DNA of 19,879 bases from JAQBXX01 sp963925015 (GCA_963925015.1 CAWUTX010000102.1:1-19879); one strand, 5' to 3'. Shown: positions 7,748-14,613, counted from the first letter of the stretch. Notes: generated from the letters alone by a model not told the origin. A program made the numbers and translations.

Positions 7748-8507
7748 GCAGAAATTCGTTGAGGATACGCATAAACTCCTGCGCGTGCGAGAGAAAGGGT
7801 GCATGTCCCGCTCCGGCGATGACGGATAGATGTGCCTGCGGCAGATGAGTGGCGAGATAACGCGGAGCGTCTGGCGGCGTCAGCGTATCGCGTTCGCCCG
7901 CGATGACCCGCACGGGGCAGTTGATGCTGCCTAATTCGGCGCGCAAATCGCTGTCGCGCAGCAGCGCAAGCCCGGCGGAGAGTGCCCGCGGATCGGGCTC
8001 GCCATGCCGGAAGGCGATAGCGTCGAGACGGCGCAGCGTCTCTGTGGCATGCGCGCTACCGCGTAGCTGGAGTGCGAGAAAGCGCTTGATACAGGCGCGA
8101 TAATCGGAGGCCAACGTGTGGGCGAATTCATCCAGCGTGTCCGCCGTCACACCGTGTTCCCAATCCGGCGCGTTCACGAACTTCGGCGTGCTCGCCACCA
8201 GTATCAATTTATTCACCCGTTCAGGGTGCAGCGCGGCAAGATGCAGGGCGATGATGCCGCCCAGCGACCAACCCAGCCACATCGCGTGCGGCGGCGCGGA
8301 CTCCAGCAACTGTTGCGCGAGCGTGGTCAGCGAATAATGGCCGGACAACAATGGACTGCGGCCATGGCCCGGCAAATCAATCAACGTGACGCGGAAATTC
8401 TCCGCCAGCACAGCGGCGGTCTGTTCCCATACGCCGCTGTGCAGTCCCCAGCCGTGCAGCAGCACGAGGTCGGGGCCATGCCCGGCTGTTTCACTAAACA
8501 GTGTCAT
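7713..8507 (-). CDS. bioH: Pimeloyl-ACP methyl ester carboxylesterase BioH
   Basis: This alpha/beta hydrolase cleaves the methyl ester of pimeloyl-ACP and so ends chain building for biotin. The protein has 264 residues. The oxyanion-hole HGWG is at 18-21, the nucleophile Ser81 sits in GWSLGG, Asp207 in GERDTL and His235 in GAGHAPF; the last two fall at the positions known for E. coli BioH (D207, H235). The ATG overlaps the bioF stop (ATGA at 8504-8507). The final residues GDTVYDDIS come mostly from the repeat element at 7697-7747, implying that the original stop was replaced when the element arrived. This tail lies beyond the family core and is unlikely to affect catalysis. Confidence 0.96.
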   Translation of the reverse strand: MTLFSETAGHGPDLVLLHGWGLHSGVWEQTAAVLAENFRVTLIDLPGHGRSPLLSGHYSLTTLAQQLLESAPPHAMWLGWSLGGIIALHLAALHPERVNKLILVASTPKFVNAPDWEHGVTADTLDEFAHTLASDYRACIKRFLALQLRGSAHATETLRRLDAIAFRHGEPDPRALSAGLALLRDSDLRAELGSINCPVRVIAGERDTLTPPDAPRYLATHLPQAHLSVIAGAGHAPFLSHAQEFMRILNEFLHSGDTVYDDIS

Positions 8508-9658
8508 GTGTGTACTGACAGCTCTTCGAGCAGACGATCCACCTGCGCCTCGCTGTGCGCGCAGGAGAGCGTGATACGCAAACGCGCCTGACCCTGCGGC
8601 ACGGTCGGCGGCCGGATGGCGCTTACCATGATGTTGCGCGCGAATAATTTTTCACTGAGTGCAAGCGCCTGCGCGCTGTCACCGATGAGCAATGGCTGTA
8701 TCGGTGTCAGTGACGGCATGAAGGAGAGTTTTAATTCTGAGGCGTTGCGGGTGAAGCGCGCAATCAATTGATGCAGCCGCTCACGCCGCCAAGCTTCGGT
8801 TTGCACCAGCTTAAGACTGGCGCGCGTCGCTTCGGCGAGCGCGGGCGGCAGCGCCGTGGTGTAGATGTAGCTGCGTGCCTGTTGAATCATTGTCTCGATG
8901 AGTTCCTCGCTGCCCGCGACGAAGGCGCCGAAAGTGCCGAAGGCCTTGCCCAGCGTGCCCATCAACACCGGCACGTCGTCCAAATTCAAACCAAGCTGCT
9001 CCAGTGTGCCGCCACCGTGTGCGCCGAGCACGCCCAGCCCGTGCGCATCGTCAATCATGAGTGCGGCTTTATGCTCGCGCGCAAGCGCCGCGAGTTGCGC
9101 TACGGGTGCAATGTCGCCGTCCATGCTGAACACGCCGTCGCTGGCGATGAGAGTTTTTTTTATCTTGCCGGCGGCAAGTTTATGCTCAAGCGCCGCCACG
9201 TCACCGTGCAGATAGCGTTGCAGCCGCGCGCCGGACAACTGCGCGGCGTCTATGAGCGAAGCGTGGTTGAGGCGATCTTGCAGCACCGTGTCGCCGCGAC
9301 CGAGCAACGCACCCATCACGCCGAGATTGGCCATGTAGCCGGTGGAAAATAACAGTGCGCGTGGACGTTGTGTGAAGGCGGCGAGTTCGTCTTCCAGCGC
9401 GTGGTGTGCAGTGCTGTGACCGCAGATCAAATGCGCCGCGCCGCTGCCGACGCCGTATTGCGCAGCCCCGCACTGCAAGGCTTCGATTACCTGCGGGTGA
9501 TTGGCGAGGCCGAGATAATCGTTGCTGCAAAAGTTGAGATAGCGTTGCCCGTCGATGACGACTTCTGCGCCTTGCGGGCCTTCAAGCATACGCCGCGTGC
9601 GGTAGAGGTGGTCGTCACGGCGACGCGCGAGTGCTGCGCCCAGGTTTGTATTCCTCAT
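8504..9658 (-). CDS. bioF: 8-amino-7-oxononanoate synthase BioF
   Basis: BioF is the PLP enzyme that condenses pimeloyl-ACP (or CoA) with L-alanine to give 8-amino-7-oxononanoate. From ATG 9658 it has 384 residues, the usual length. NFCSNDYLGLANHP (about 42-55), HSTAHHALEDELAAF (81-95), DDAHGLGVLG (203-212) and the PLP lysine K238 in GTLGKAFG are visible. An in-frame GTG 33 bases upstream would add MAESVAL..., the same repeat-derived extension seen before bioC, so the ATG was chosen; no strong Shine-Dalgarno is seen. The gene is coupled to bioH by ATGA overlap and separated from bioB by repeat copy C. Confidence 0.96.
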   Translation of the reverse strand: MRNTNLGAALARRRDDHLYRTRRMLEGPQGAEVVIDGQRYLNFCSNDYLGLANHPQVIEALQCGAAQYGVGSGAAHLICGHSTAHHALEDELAAFTQRPRALLFSTGYMANLGVMGALLGRGDTVLQDRLNHASLIDAAQLSGARLQRYLHGDVAALEHKLAAGKIKKTLIASDGVFSMDGDIAPVAQLAALAREHKAALMIDDAHGLGVLGAHGGGTLEQLGLNLDDVPVLMGTLGKAFGTFGAFVAGSEELIETMIQQARSYIYTTALPPALAEATRASLKLVQTEAWRRERLHQLIARFTRNASELKLSFMPSLTPIQPLLIGDSAQALALSEKLFARNIMVSAIRPPTVPQGQARLRITLSCAHSEAQVDRLLEELSVHT

Positions 9659-9671
9659 GGGTTCATTATTT

Positions 9672-9800
9672 AAGGCTACACTCTCCGCCACGTTCCCGCC
9701 CCTTGTTTAGGGGGCGGGACAGGGTGGGGGGTAGAGTTAACAGGGTTTTGAATCAGGAGACACCCCCGTAAGCGGTGCATTCTTGGTGTTTCCTGATTCA
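9672..9800. repeat. Intergenic two-hairpin element, copy C (between bioB and bioF)
   Basis: Length is 129 bases with the same order as copy B. The GC hairpin has 8-bp arms CCCGCCCC (9695-9702) and GGGGCGGG (9711-9718). The second hairpin has 16-bp arms (9749-9764 and 9785-9800) with a single mismatch that is a wobble on one strand. The bioB TGA stop (9798-9800) is the end of the right arm. Read leftward, an RNA would carry the long hairpin right at the bioB stop, then the GC hairpin, then the CGGAGAGTGTAGCC box, then the bioF start. Confidence 0.85.
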
Positions 9801-10727
9801 AATGCGGCACATGCCCAGCTTATCTAGCAACACGTTGTCTTGCTGTGCCTGCGGATTACCGGTGGTGAGGAGCTTGTCGCCGTAGAAAATCGAATTGGCG
9901 CCCGCAAGAAAACACAGCGCCTGCACTGCTTCCGACATCTGCTCGCGTCCGGCGGACAGGCGTATGCGGCTGTGCGGCAGTGTGATGCGCGCGGCGGCGA
10001 TGGTGCGCACAAATTCGAGCGGATCGAGTGTGTCCGTGCCATAGAGCGGTGTGCCCTCCACCTGTACCAGATTGTTGATCGGCACACTCTCCGGCTGCGG
10101 GTCGAGGCTGGCGAGTTGCGCGATCAACGCGGCGCGTTCGCGGCGCGACTCACCCAGGCCGACGATGCCGCCGCAGCAGACGCGCAAGCCTGCGTTACGC
10201 ACCTTCTCCAGCGTATCGAGGCGGTCTTCGTAATCGCGCGTGGAAATGATTTCTCCGTAAAACTCCGGTGCGGTGTCGAGATTGTGGTTGTAGTAATCGA
10301 GGCCCGCCTGCTGCAACTGCTCGGCCTGACCGTCGCGCAGCATGCCGAGCGTGGCGCAGGTCTCCAGCCCCAGCGCGCGGACGGCCTTGACCATCTCCAG
10401 CACCGGTGCGAGGTCTTTTTCCTTCGGCCCGCGCCAGGCCGCGCCCATGCAAAAGCGCGTGGCGCCGTTCGCCTGCGCCGCGCGCGCGGCCTCCAGCACG
10501 GTGGCCAGTGGCAGCAGATCCTCGTTTTCCACGCCGGTGTGAAAGCGTGCTGCCTGCGGACAGTAGCCGCAATCTTCCGGGCAGCCGCCGGTCTTGATCG
10601 ACAGCAGCGTGGAGAGTTGCACGCTGTTGGCGTCGAAGTGTTCGCGGTGTACGCACTGGGCGCGGTAGAGTAGGTCGTTGAAGGGCAGGTTCAGCAGGGC
10701 TTCAACGGCGTCTGTTTTAGTGGTCAT
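9798..10727 (-). CDS. bioB: Biotin synthase BioB
   Basis: BioB is the radical-SAM enzyme that inserts sulfur into dethiobiotin in the last step of biotin synthesis. From ATG 10727 it has 309 residues. The radical-SAM cluster motif CPEDCGYC gives C49, C53 and C56. Also present are FCMGAAWRGP, ETCATLGML, YYNHNLDT and the closing NSIFYGDKLLTTGNP, all hallmarks of BioB. The open frame continues upstream, but the -10 box of the predicted promoter covers the earlier ATG pair (10761-10766), so the downstream ATG is the real start, with a leader of about 28 bases. No good Shine-Dalgarno is visible. It is the first gene of the bio operon, divergent from comF. bioA is absent from the window. Confidence 0.97.
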   Translation of the reverse strand: MTTKTDAVEALLNLPFNDLLYRAQCVHREHFDANSVQLSTLLSIKTGGCPEDCGYCPQAARFHTGVENEDLLPLATVLEAARAAQANGATRFCMGAAWRGPKEKDLAPVLEMVKAVRALGLETCATLGMLRDGQAEQLQQAGLDYYNHNLDTAPEFYGEIISTRDYEDRLDTLEKVRNAGLRVCCGGIVGLGESRRERAALIAQLASLDPQPESVPINNLVQVEGTPLYGTDTLDPLEFVRTIAAARITLPHSRIRLSAGREQMSEAVQALCFLAGANSIFYGDKLLTTGNPQAQQDNVLLDKLGMCRI

Positions 10728-10761
10728 GCAGGCTGTTACACTGAGTTTGGATACGGCTTGC

Positions 10762-10789
10762 ATCATAAACGCTTGCGGAGCACTGTCAA
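10762..10789 (-). promoter_or_regulatory. Sigma-70 promoter of the bio operon
   Basis: Read on the minus strand, a consensus -35 TTGACA (10784-10789) is separated by 16 bases from the -10 TATGAT (10762-10767, five of six consensus bases). The expected start site is near 10755. No palindrome resembling the BirA operator (TTGTAAACC with its inverted partner) overlaps it, so regulation by a bifunctional BirA is not supported from this sequence. Confidence 0.7.
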
Positions 10790-10792
10790 CTG

Positions 10793-11518
10793 ATGGCGCT
10801 GCATTTAATCGACAACTGCTTAAAAAGCATCCACGCCTGGCTGATGCCGCCGGTGTGTGTGCTGTGCGGCCAGACCGGCGACGACGGGCAGGACTTGTGC
10901 GCGGCGTGCCGGGCGGAGCTTCCCTACAATACCAGCGCCTGTGCGCGTTGTGCACTGCCGCTGCCGACCATCCGCAGCGACTTGATATGCGGCGCGTGCC
11001 AGCAGCAAACGCCTGACTATGCTCGCAGCCACAGCCTGCTGTGCTATACGCCACCGGCGGATCAGCTTATTCAGCGTCTGAAGTTCAACGCCCGGCTGCC
11101 GCTGGCGCGGGTGCTGGGCGAACTGATGGCTGTGCATCTCGCACAGCAGCTGCGGGCGTGGCCGGAGCGCATCATTCCCGTGCCGCTGCATCGGGCGCGT
11201 CTACGCGAACGCGGCTTCAATCAGGCGCTGGAGATCGCGCGCCCGATTGCGCGTGCGCTCAACATCCCGCTGGATTATCGAAGCTGCGAGCGGATGCGTC
11301 ACACCTCGGTGCAATCCTTGCTGCCCACCGCCGCGCGCCGCAAAAATATCAAAGGGGCGTTCCGGGTGACAAGGCCGATCAAGGCGCGTCATGTGGCGAT
11401 TGTGGATGACGTGATGACCACCGGGCATACGGTGCAGGAATTCGCCGCCACACTGCGCAAGTCCGGTGTGGAGCAGGTCGACGTGTGGGTGGTGGCGCGC
11501 GCGGCGTGGCGCGGCTAA
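10793..11518 (+). CDS. comF: ComF family protein (phosphoribosyltransferase-like)
   Basis: A 241-residue protein of the ComF/GntX family, needed for DNA uptake in naturally competent relatives; the exact biochemical role is unsettled. The N-terminal zinc-ribbon region has four CxxC pairs (C22/C25, C36/C39, C50/C53, C66/C69). The C-terminal PRTase fold has IIPVPLHRARLRERGFNQALEIA (about 127-149) and the PRPP-binding loop VAIVDDVMTTGHT (201-213). The start is ATG 10793 with GGAG 12 bases upstream. It is divergent from bioB, an arrangement frequent in gammaproteobacteria. Its TAA stop overlaps the TAG stop of the convergent membrane-protein gene through the bases CTAA. Confidence 0.93.
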   Translation: MALHLIDNCLKSIHAWLMPPVCVLCGQTGDDGQDLCAACRAELPYNTSACARCALPLPTIRSDLICGACQQQTPDYARSHSLLCYTPPADQLIQRLKFNARLPLARVLGELMAVHLAQQLRAWPERIIPVPLHRARLRERGFNQALEIARPIARALNIPLDYRSCERMRHTSVQSLLPTAARRKNIKGAFRVTRPIKARHVAIVDDVMTTGHTVQEFAATLRKSGVEQVDVWVVARAAWRG

Positions 11519-12249
11519 ATTGCTGCTGCGCTTTCCGCAAACACCTCACGATACGCGACGTAGCCCGAGGCAAAGGTCAGTGGCAACAACACCAGCCAGC
11601 CGAGCATCAGCGGAATCGTGGCGAGCAGTGCGAGCACGATGTAAATCAATCCAAATACCAGAAACGGTGCCCAGCTGGCCGCCACAGCGTAGAAGCTCGC
11701 CTTGAGCGCCGCCACGGGCTCGCGCCCGGAGAGGCACACCAGCGGGATGGCGAAGGTGTAGGCCATGAACAGCGGCAGGCTCAACAGCAGCGCGAGCATC
11801 AAGGCTGCGAGCCCGCCTTGAATGACGCCCAACATCATGGCGGGGGACATCTCGTCGTGAGACATAATGCCGCTCATCATCACGCTGCCGATGACAGTCC
11901 CGCTTACCACCATGCCGATGGCGATAAGGATCACGATCTCGGCGCCGAGAAGTATCAGCCCCATAATCAGCAGCGGCTGCAGGCGTTCACGAAAGCCGCT
12001 GAACAGGGCATCGAACGCCACTTCCTGGCCGTGGTGCATGCGATCAATCGTGTTATACATGCCGGCGGCGAGTACCACTATCATAATCAAGGCGGCCAGG
12101 CCGCCCAGCAGCGGAACCAGGCTCAGTGCGGCGAACATCAGCAACGTGATCAGCGTCATGCCGACCAGCAGGCCCGGCCTGCGCAGGAACAGCGGCCAGC
12201 GTTCCTTAATCCACGCTACACCGCGTTCAGCCGCAACCGTCTGATGCAT
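11515..12249 (-). CDS. BPSS1780-like integral membrane protein of unknown function
   Basis: A 244-residue polytopic membrane protein. An amphipathic N-terminus GVAWIKERWPLFLRRPG (10-26) precedes hydrophobic segments at about 28-63 (two helices), 91-118, 142-170 and 195-232, with a conserved-looking central VAFDALFSGFRERLQPL. The pattern resembles the BPSS1780 family of uncharacterised membrane proteins; the assignment rests on the N-terminal motif and overall layout. The start ATG 12249 has a strong GGAGGG eight bases upstream. No function is known and the neighbours (convergent comF, an upstream membrane gene) do not suggest one. Confidence 0.75.
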   Translation of the reverse strand: MHQTVAAERGVAWIKERWPLFLRRPGLLVGMTLITLLMFAALSLVPLLGGLAALIMIVVLAAGMYNTIDRMHHGQEVAFDALFSGFRERLQPLLIMGLILLGAEIVILIAIGMVVSGTVIGSVMMSGIMSHDEMSPAMMLGVIQGGLAALMLALLLSLPLFMAYTFAIPLVCLSGREPVAALKASFYAVAASWAPFLVFGLIYIVLALLATIPLMLGWLVLLPLTFASGYVAYREVFAESAAAI

Positions 12250-12264
12250 CGTCGTGCCCTCCAG

Positions 12265-12325
12265 GTAGGTCGGATCAAGCGTAACGGAAGTGTGTCGGTT
12301 CCGCCTTCGGCTTGAACCGACCTAC
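12265..12325. repeat. Palindromic GTAGGTCGG...CCGACCTAC repeat, unit 1
   Basis: The arms GTAGGTCGGATCAAG (12265-12279) and CTTGAACCGACCTAC (12311-12325) pair over 15 bases with one mismatch, enclosing a smaller CGGAA/TTCCG stem. Two relatives lie at 13746-13857 and 14039-14133. It sits between two leftward membrane-protein genes, just upstream of the Shine-Dalgarno of the downstream one, and may terminate or attenuate transcription between them. Confidence 0.75.
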
Positions 12326-12334
12326 ATGCTGAGC

Positions 12335-12910
12335 TTAACCACCGTCGGTGACAAGCCTCCCCTTGTAGCCCATCGCCGCCGCAATCCCGGCGAGCAGCAG
12401 GCCGAGCAGAATCAGCGATGGGCCGATATAGCCCGCCGGGCTTGCCAGCAATGCCTGCGCCCAAGGCAGGCCCAGCGCCACCGCCAGATAGAGCAGGCCC
12501 GAGTGCCCGAGCGCGCCGACAATAAATACCCAACTGATGATCTGTTTGAATAACGCGGGCACGGCGAGAAATCCGAGCACAAGACCGACCACGATATTCA
12601 ACAGCGCCTCCAGATTACCGTGCGTGTGCGGCCCGCTTTTGATGGCGTCTATCGGTGCTGCGCTGTTGAGGTTGGCCGAGAGCGCGAGCAGCGCAGCGGT
12701 GTTGTCCTTGCCGATCTGCTCCGCTGTCATCTTTTCAAGATTAACTTCGAAATCGTTTGCCGCCGCCACTTGCAGCACCCCCATCTTTTCCTGCTTGGCG
12801 GCTTCAGCCACCGCAACATCGTCGAAGTAATACAAAATCATCACCGGCCCCAGTGCGGCAGTGAAGAAAAGATAGATAAACCCGAATACGATATTTTTTT
12901 TGCCGATCAT
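12335..12910 (-). CDS. Hypothetical membrane protein with His-rich loop
   Basis: A 191-residue protein not assigned to a family. One N-terminal hydrophobic segment (about 7-28) is followed by a polar stretch (30-95) and then three hydrophobic segments (about 101-120, 123-147, 159-182). The second segment is preceded by PHTHGN (94-99) and the third contains GALGHSG (132-138). Histidines at membrane edges could bind haem or metal, but this is speculation. The start ATG 12910 has GGAGG seven bases upstream. It is separated from the downstream membrane gene by a palindromic repeat. The product is not recognised with confidence. Confidence 0.7.
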   Translation of the reverse strand: MIGKKNIVFGFIYLFFTAALGPVMILYYFDDVAVAEAAKQEKMGVLQVAAANDFEVNLEKMTAEQIGKDNTAALLALSANLNSAAPIDAIKSGPHTHGNLEALLNIVVGLVLGFLAVPALFKQIISWVFIVGALGHSGLLYLAVALGLPWAQALLASPAGYIGPSLILLGLLLAGIAAAMGYKGRLVTDGG

Positions 12911-13001
12911 GCGCAGCCTCCGCGGGAATAGTTCCGAAAGAATACATTAGCATGGAATGCTGCTGCACAGGCATGCGCAGGCGGCCCGCCGCAGACCGGT
13001 G

Positions 13002-13360
13002 TTACTGATAGTACAGTTCTCGCTGGTAGACCCACTCGCGCTCGCGCAGGAAGGCGCTCACCGTGCTGTTGCCAATGGCAAAGTCGCCGATGCCGGTGCC
13101 CGCGTCGAGATCGGCCGCGTTGAAATGGACGGTGGCATTATAGCTGGCAAAGTCGACGGTGCTGTCCTTGAGCGTCCAGAAGCGGTTGACGTTGCGCGTC
13201 GGGTTGATATCCGTGGAGGCGATGTTGGGGTGACCATCGCCACCCCGGTCATGTTGCCGACCGCAGTGCCCGCAGGAAATACCACATCGATAGGCGAGTA
13301 ATAAGCGGTACCGCCTACCTGAAAAGTGCAGGTGTACGTGGTGTCGGTAAGCACAGCTTT
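13002..13360 (-). pseudogene. C-terminal remnant of a large adhesin-type surface protein
   Basis: Read leftward, the first part gives TYTCTFQVGGTAYYSPIDVVFPAGTAVGN. Near 13228-13255 the frame changes and the similarity continues as GDGHPNIASTDINPTRNVNR, then FWTLKDSTVDFASYNATVHF, ending at TAA 13002-13004. The pattern (YSPxDVxF ... HPNIASTxINPxxxVNRFWTL ... YxATxxF ... DLDAGT) is like the beta-sandwich repeats near the ends of large secreted adhesins. It has no start region, contains a frameshift and abuts a transposase remnant, so it is a fragment left after rearrangement. Confidence 0.65.
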
Positions 13361-13465
13361 CTCAGGGTGTCGGTTCGGGCCAACCATCGAGGAGAAGCGT
13401 CTTGGTCAATGAAGGCACCGTAGCTCGACCAAGCATGGTGTTCGGCTTTTCCGACCATTCCCGCT

Positions 13466-13669
13466 TTGACCTTGCCCTGTAAAAACGCATTGTATAGGCC
13501 GGGACTGGTGGCGTTGCGCCATAATCCGATCTTGCAGGTGTTCGGGGCAAGGATGAAAACGAACAGGCTGGCACCCAAGGCAGTAGTGGGCGCAGCGATG
13601 CGCAAACTCGCGCATCTGATCTATGGCGTGGTGAAATCAGGAAAACCGTTTGATGCAACAACGCTATGA
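13466..13669 (+). mobile_element. IS110-family transposase C-terminal remnant
   Basis: The encoded stretch ALYRPGLVALRHNPILQVF, then AVVGAAMRKLAHLIYGVVKS and GKPFD matches the C-terminal Transposase_20 region of IS110-family transposases (pattern ALYMxALVAxRHNP ... RKLLHLIYGVLKSGKPFD). Upstream of about 13466 no continuation is readable in any frame, and the catalytic N-terminal DEDD domain is missing, so the element is dead. The stop is TGA at 13667-13669. IS110 elements lack terminal inverted repeats, so borders cannot be set from this fragment. Confidence 0.75.
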
Positions 13670-13745
13670 ACGGGCTTGCAATGCAAGACGGTATCTGGCC
13701 CCTTTCCTCCGGACAGCCAACCGTGTCACTGCGCTATGCATCTTC

Positions 13746-13857
13746 GTAGGCCGGATCAAGCCTGTCCTGAGCGAAGTCGAAGGGCATAGCGGATCCCACA
13801 CCGCTAATATAATATAACAGGGGTTGTCGGCTCCGGCCATGCCTTGAACCGACCTAC
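13746..13857. repeat. GTAGGCCGG...CCGACCTAC repeat, unit 2
   Basis: The outer arms GTAGGCCGGATCAAG (13746-13760) and CTTGAACCGACCTAC (13843-13857) resemble those of unit 1. The interior contains CCTGTCCTGAGCGAAGTCGA, a sequence widespread in intergenic repeats. An AT-rich patch (TAATATAATATAAC, about 13805-13818) in the centre could serve as a -10 region for the small gene at 13894, though no matching -35 is obvious. Confidence 0.7.
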
Positions 13858-13893
13858 TACTCTTCATAACTTGGATACACAGGAGCGAAACCC

Positions 13894-13998
13894 ATGAGTA
13901 AAGGCGTAGACAGCAAGAAGGAAACCAAGAAGCAACCGGCCAAAACCATGAAAGAAAAAAGGGCCGCGAAGAAATCCAAAAAAGAGTCCAAGCGTTGA
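13894..13998 (+). CDS. Small lysine-rich protein, 34 residues
   Basis: The start ATG 13894 has AGGAG at 13881-13885, eight bases upstream, and the frame ends with TGA at 13996-13998. The protein opens MSKGVDSKKETKKQPAKTMK and continues EKRAAKKSKKESKR. About 40 percent of residues are Lys or Arg and there are no aromatic residues. Short proteins with a PAKTxKEKRAAKK-like core recur in proteobacterial genomes as uncharacterised ORFs; that recollection supports it being a gene, as does the good ribosome site. A charged, disordered polypeptide might bind nucleic acid or ribosomes, but nothing here proves it. It sits alone between two palindromic repeats of the same family. Confidence 0.6.
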   Translation: MSKGVDSKKETKKQPAKTMKEKRAAKKSKKESKR

Positions 13999-14038
13999 GG
14001 CAATGACACTACCCCTGCAAAGAACATAGCAAAGCTTC

Positions 14039-14133
14039 ATAGGTCGGCTCAAGCTGTGCAAGGCAGACGCATCATTAATGTCGAATCCGCTGCACCCTTC
14101 GACTTCGCTCAGGACAGGCTTGATTCGACCTAC
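14039..14133. repeat. AGGTCGGCTCAAG...CGACCTA repeat, unit 3 (inverted relative to unit 2)
   Basis: The arms ATAGGTCGGCTCAAG (14039-14053) and CTTGATTCGACCTAC (14119-14133) are imperfectly paired. The interior has TGCACCCTTCGACTTCGCTC followed by AGGACAGGCT, the reverse complement of the core of unit 2. Units 2 and 3 are therefore oppositely oriented copies that flank the lysine-rich gene. Confidence 0.7.
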
Positions 14134-14155
14134 GTTTATTGCTGAGAGGAACACC

Positions 14156-14266
14156 AAATAGTGCGCAATTGAAGGTGGGTATAGGCGCTCACTTTACCTC
14201 ACGCCGGCCCTCTCCCGGAGGGAAGAGCGAAGCGAAGGGTGCGGGGGTAAATACTGAGCACTATTT
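14156..14266. repeat. CCCTCTCCCGGAGGG-type intergenic repeat bounded by 9-bp inverted ends
   Basis: Terminal AAATAGTGC (14156-14164) and GCACTATTT (14258-14266) are perfect inverted repeats 111 bases apart overall. Inside are a TTTACC/GGTAAA pair and the central CCCTCTCCCGGAGGG palindrome that recurs in many proteobacterial intergenic regions. The stretch 13999-14358 has no gene apart from these repeats and the gpsA-like fragment. Confidence 0.65.
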
Positions 14267-14287
14267 AGCGGTCTGGTCAGTCAGCAT

Positions 14288-14318
14288 TTAAATCGTTTCT
14301 GCCTTCTGTTCGCGTGCA
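14288..14318 (-). repeat. Duplicate of the gpsA 3' end (possible attachment-site remnant)
   Basis: Bases 14288-14315 match the gpsA end at 15529-15556 in 26 of 28 positions and in the same orientation. Read leftward, both give REQKAETI and TAA. The two differences (AAA/AAG and GCG/GCA) are synonymous. Homology runs a few bases further with a one-base gap and then stops on both sides. The cassette of two genes at 14359-15291 lies between the copies. Confidence 0.75.
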
Positions 14319-14358
14319 AGCGCCAAGCTTGAATTCGCCATGCGCAGACCACTGCCGC

Positions 14359-14613
14359 TTATTGTTTCTGCACGACGACCCGGCCCTCGGAGTTTACAAA
14401 TACCCGGTAACGGTTCCCGTCCTGGCATGACGCGATGTAGTCGCTGTCACCTTGCCGTACGGCACTGACGACCTGACCACATGGCAAGCCCTGGAGCGCA
14501 ATCAAGGCGGTCATATCCTTGACGAGCGATGGGTCATCCGCCGCGAGCGATGGTTCAGCGAAGAATGTCATCATCACAACGATCAGTGCCCAACCCTTCA
14601 CGCATTTGCTCAC
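14359..14613 (-). CDS. Small exported protein, 84 residues
   Basis: An uncharacterised periplasmic protein. Residues 1-24 form a signal peptide (basic start, hydrophobic WALIVVMMTFF, cleavage likely after SLA). The mature part is about 60 residues with two cysteines (C45 in LPCGQVV and C63 in IASCQDGNRYRV), placed to form one disulfide. The start is GTG at 14613, supported by AGGAG about nine bases upstream; no ATG start fits the signal peptide. It begins 21 bases after the lipoprotein stop, so the two are probably co-transcribed. A C-x(17)-C layout with a DGNRYRVFVNSEGRV hairpin recurs in small hypothetical secreted proteins, but no function is known. Confidence 0.72.
   Translation of the reverse strand: MSKCVKGWALIVVMMTFFAEPSLAADDPSLVKDMTALIALQGLPCGQVVSAVRQGDSDYIASCQDGNRYRVFVNSEGRVVVQKQ

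Noticed and set aside
10728..11054. N-terminal extension of bioB that would make a 418-residue protein
   Set aside because: It overlaps comF and the bio promoter on the other strand, and BioB family length and the radical-SAM domain start fit ATG 10727.
13864..14157. Leftward 97-codon frame with aromatic, hydrophobic composition
   Set aside because: It is the antisense of the lysine-rich gene (Lys codons read as Phe/Leu) plus repeat DNA.
12265..14266. Cluster of repeats as a CRISPR array
   Set aside because: The units are palindromic, of different families, irregularly spaced and without uniform spacers or cas genes.
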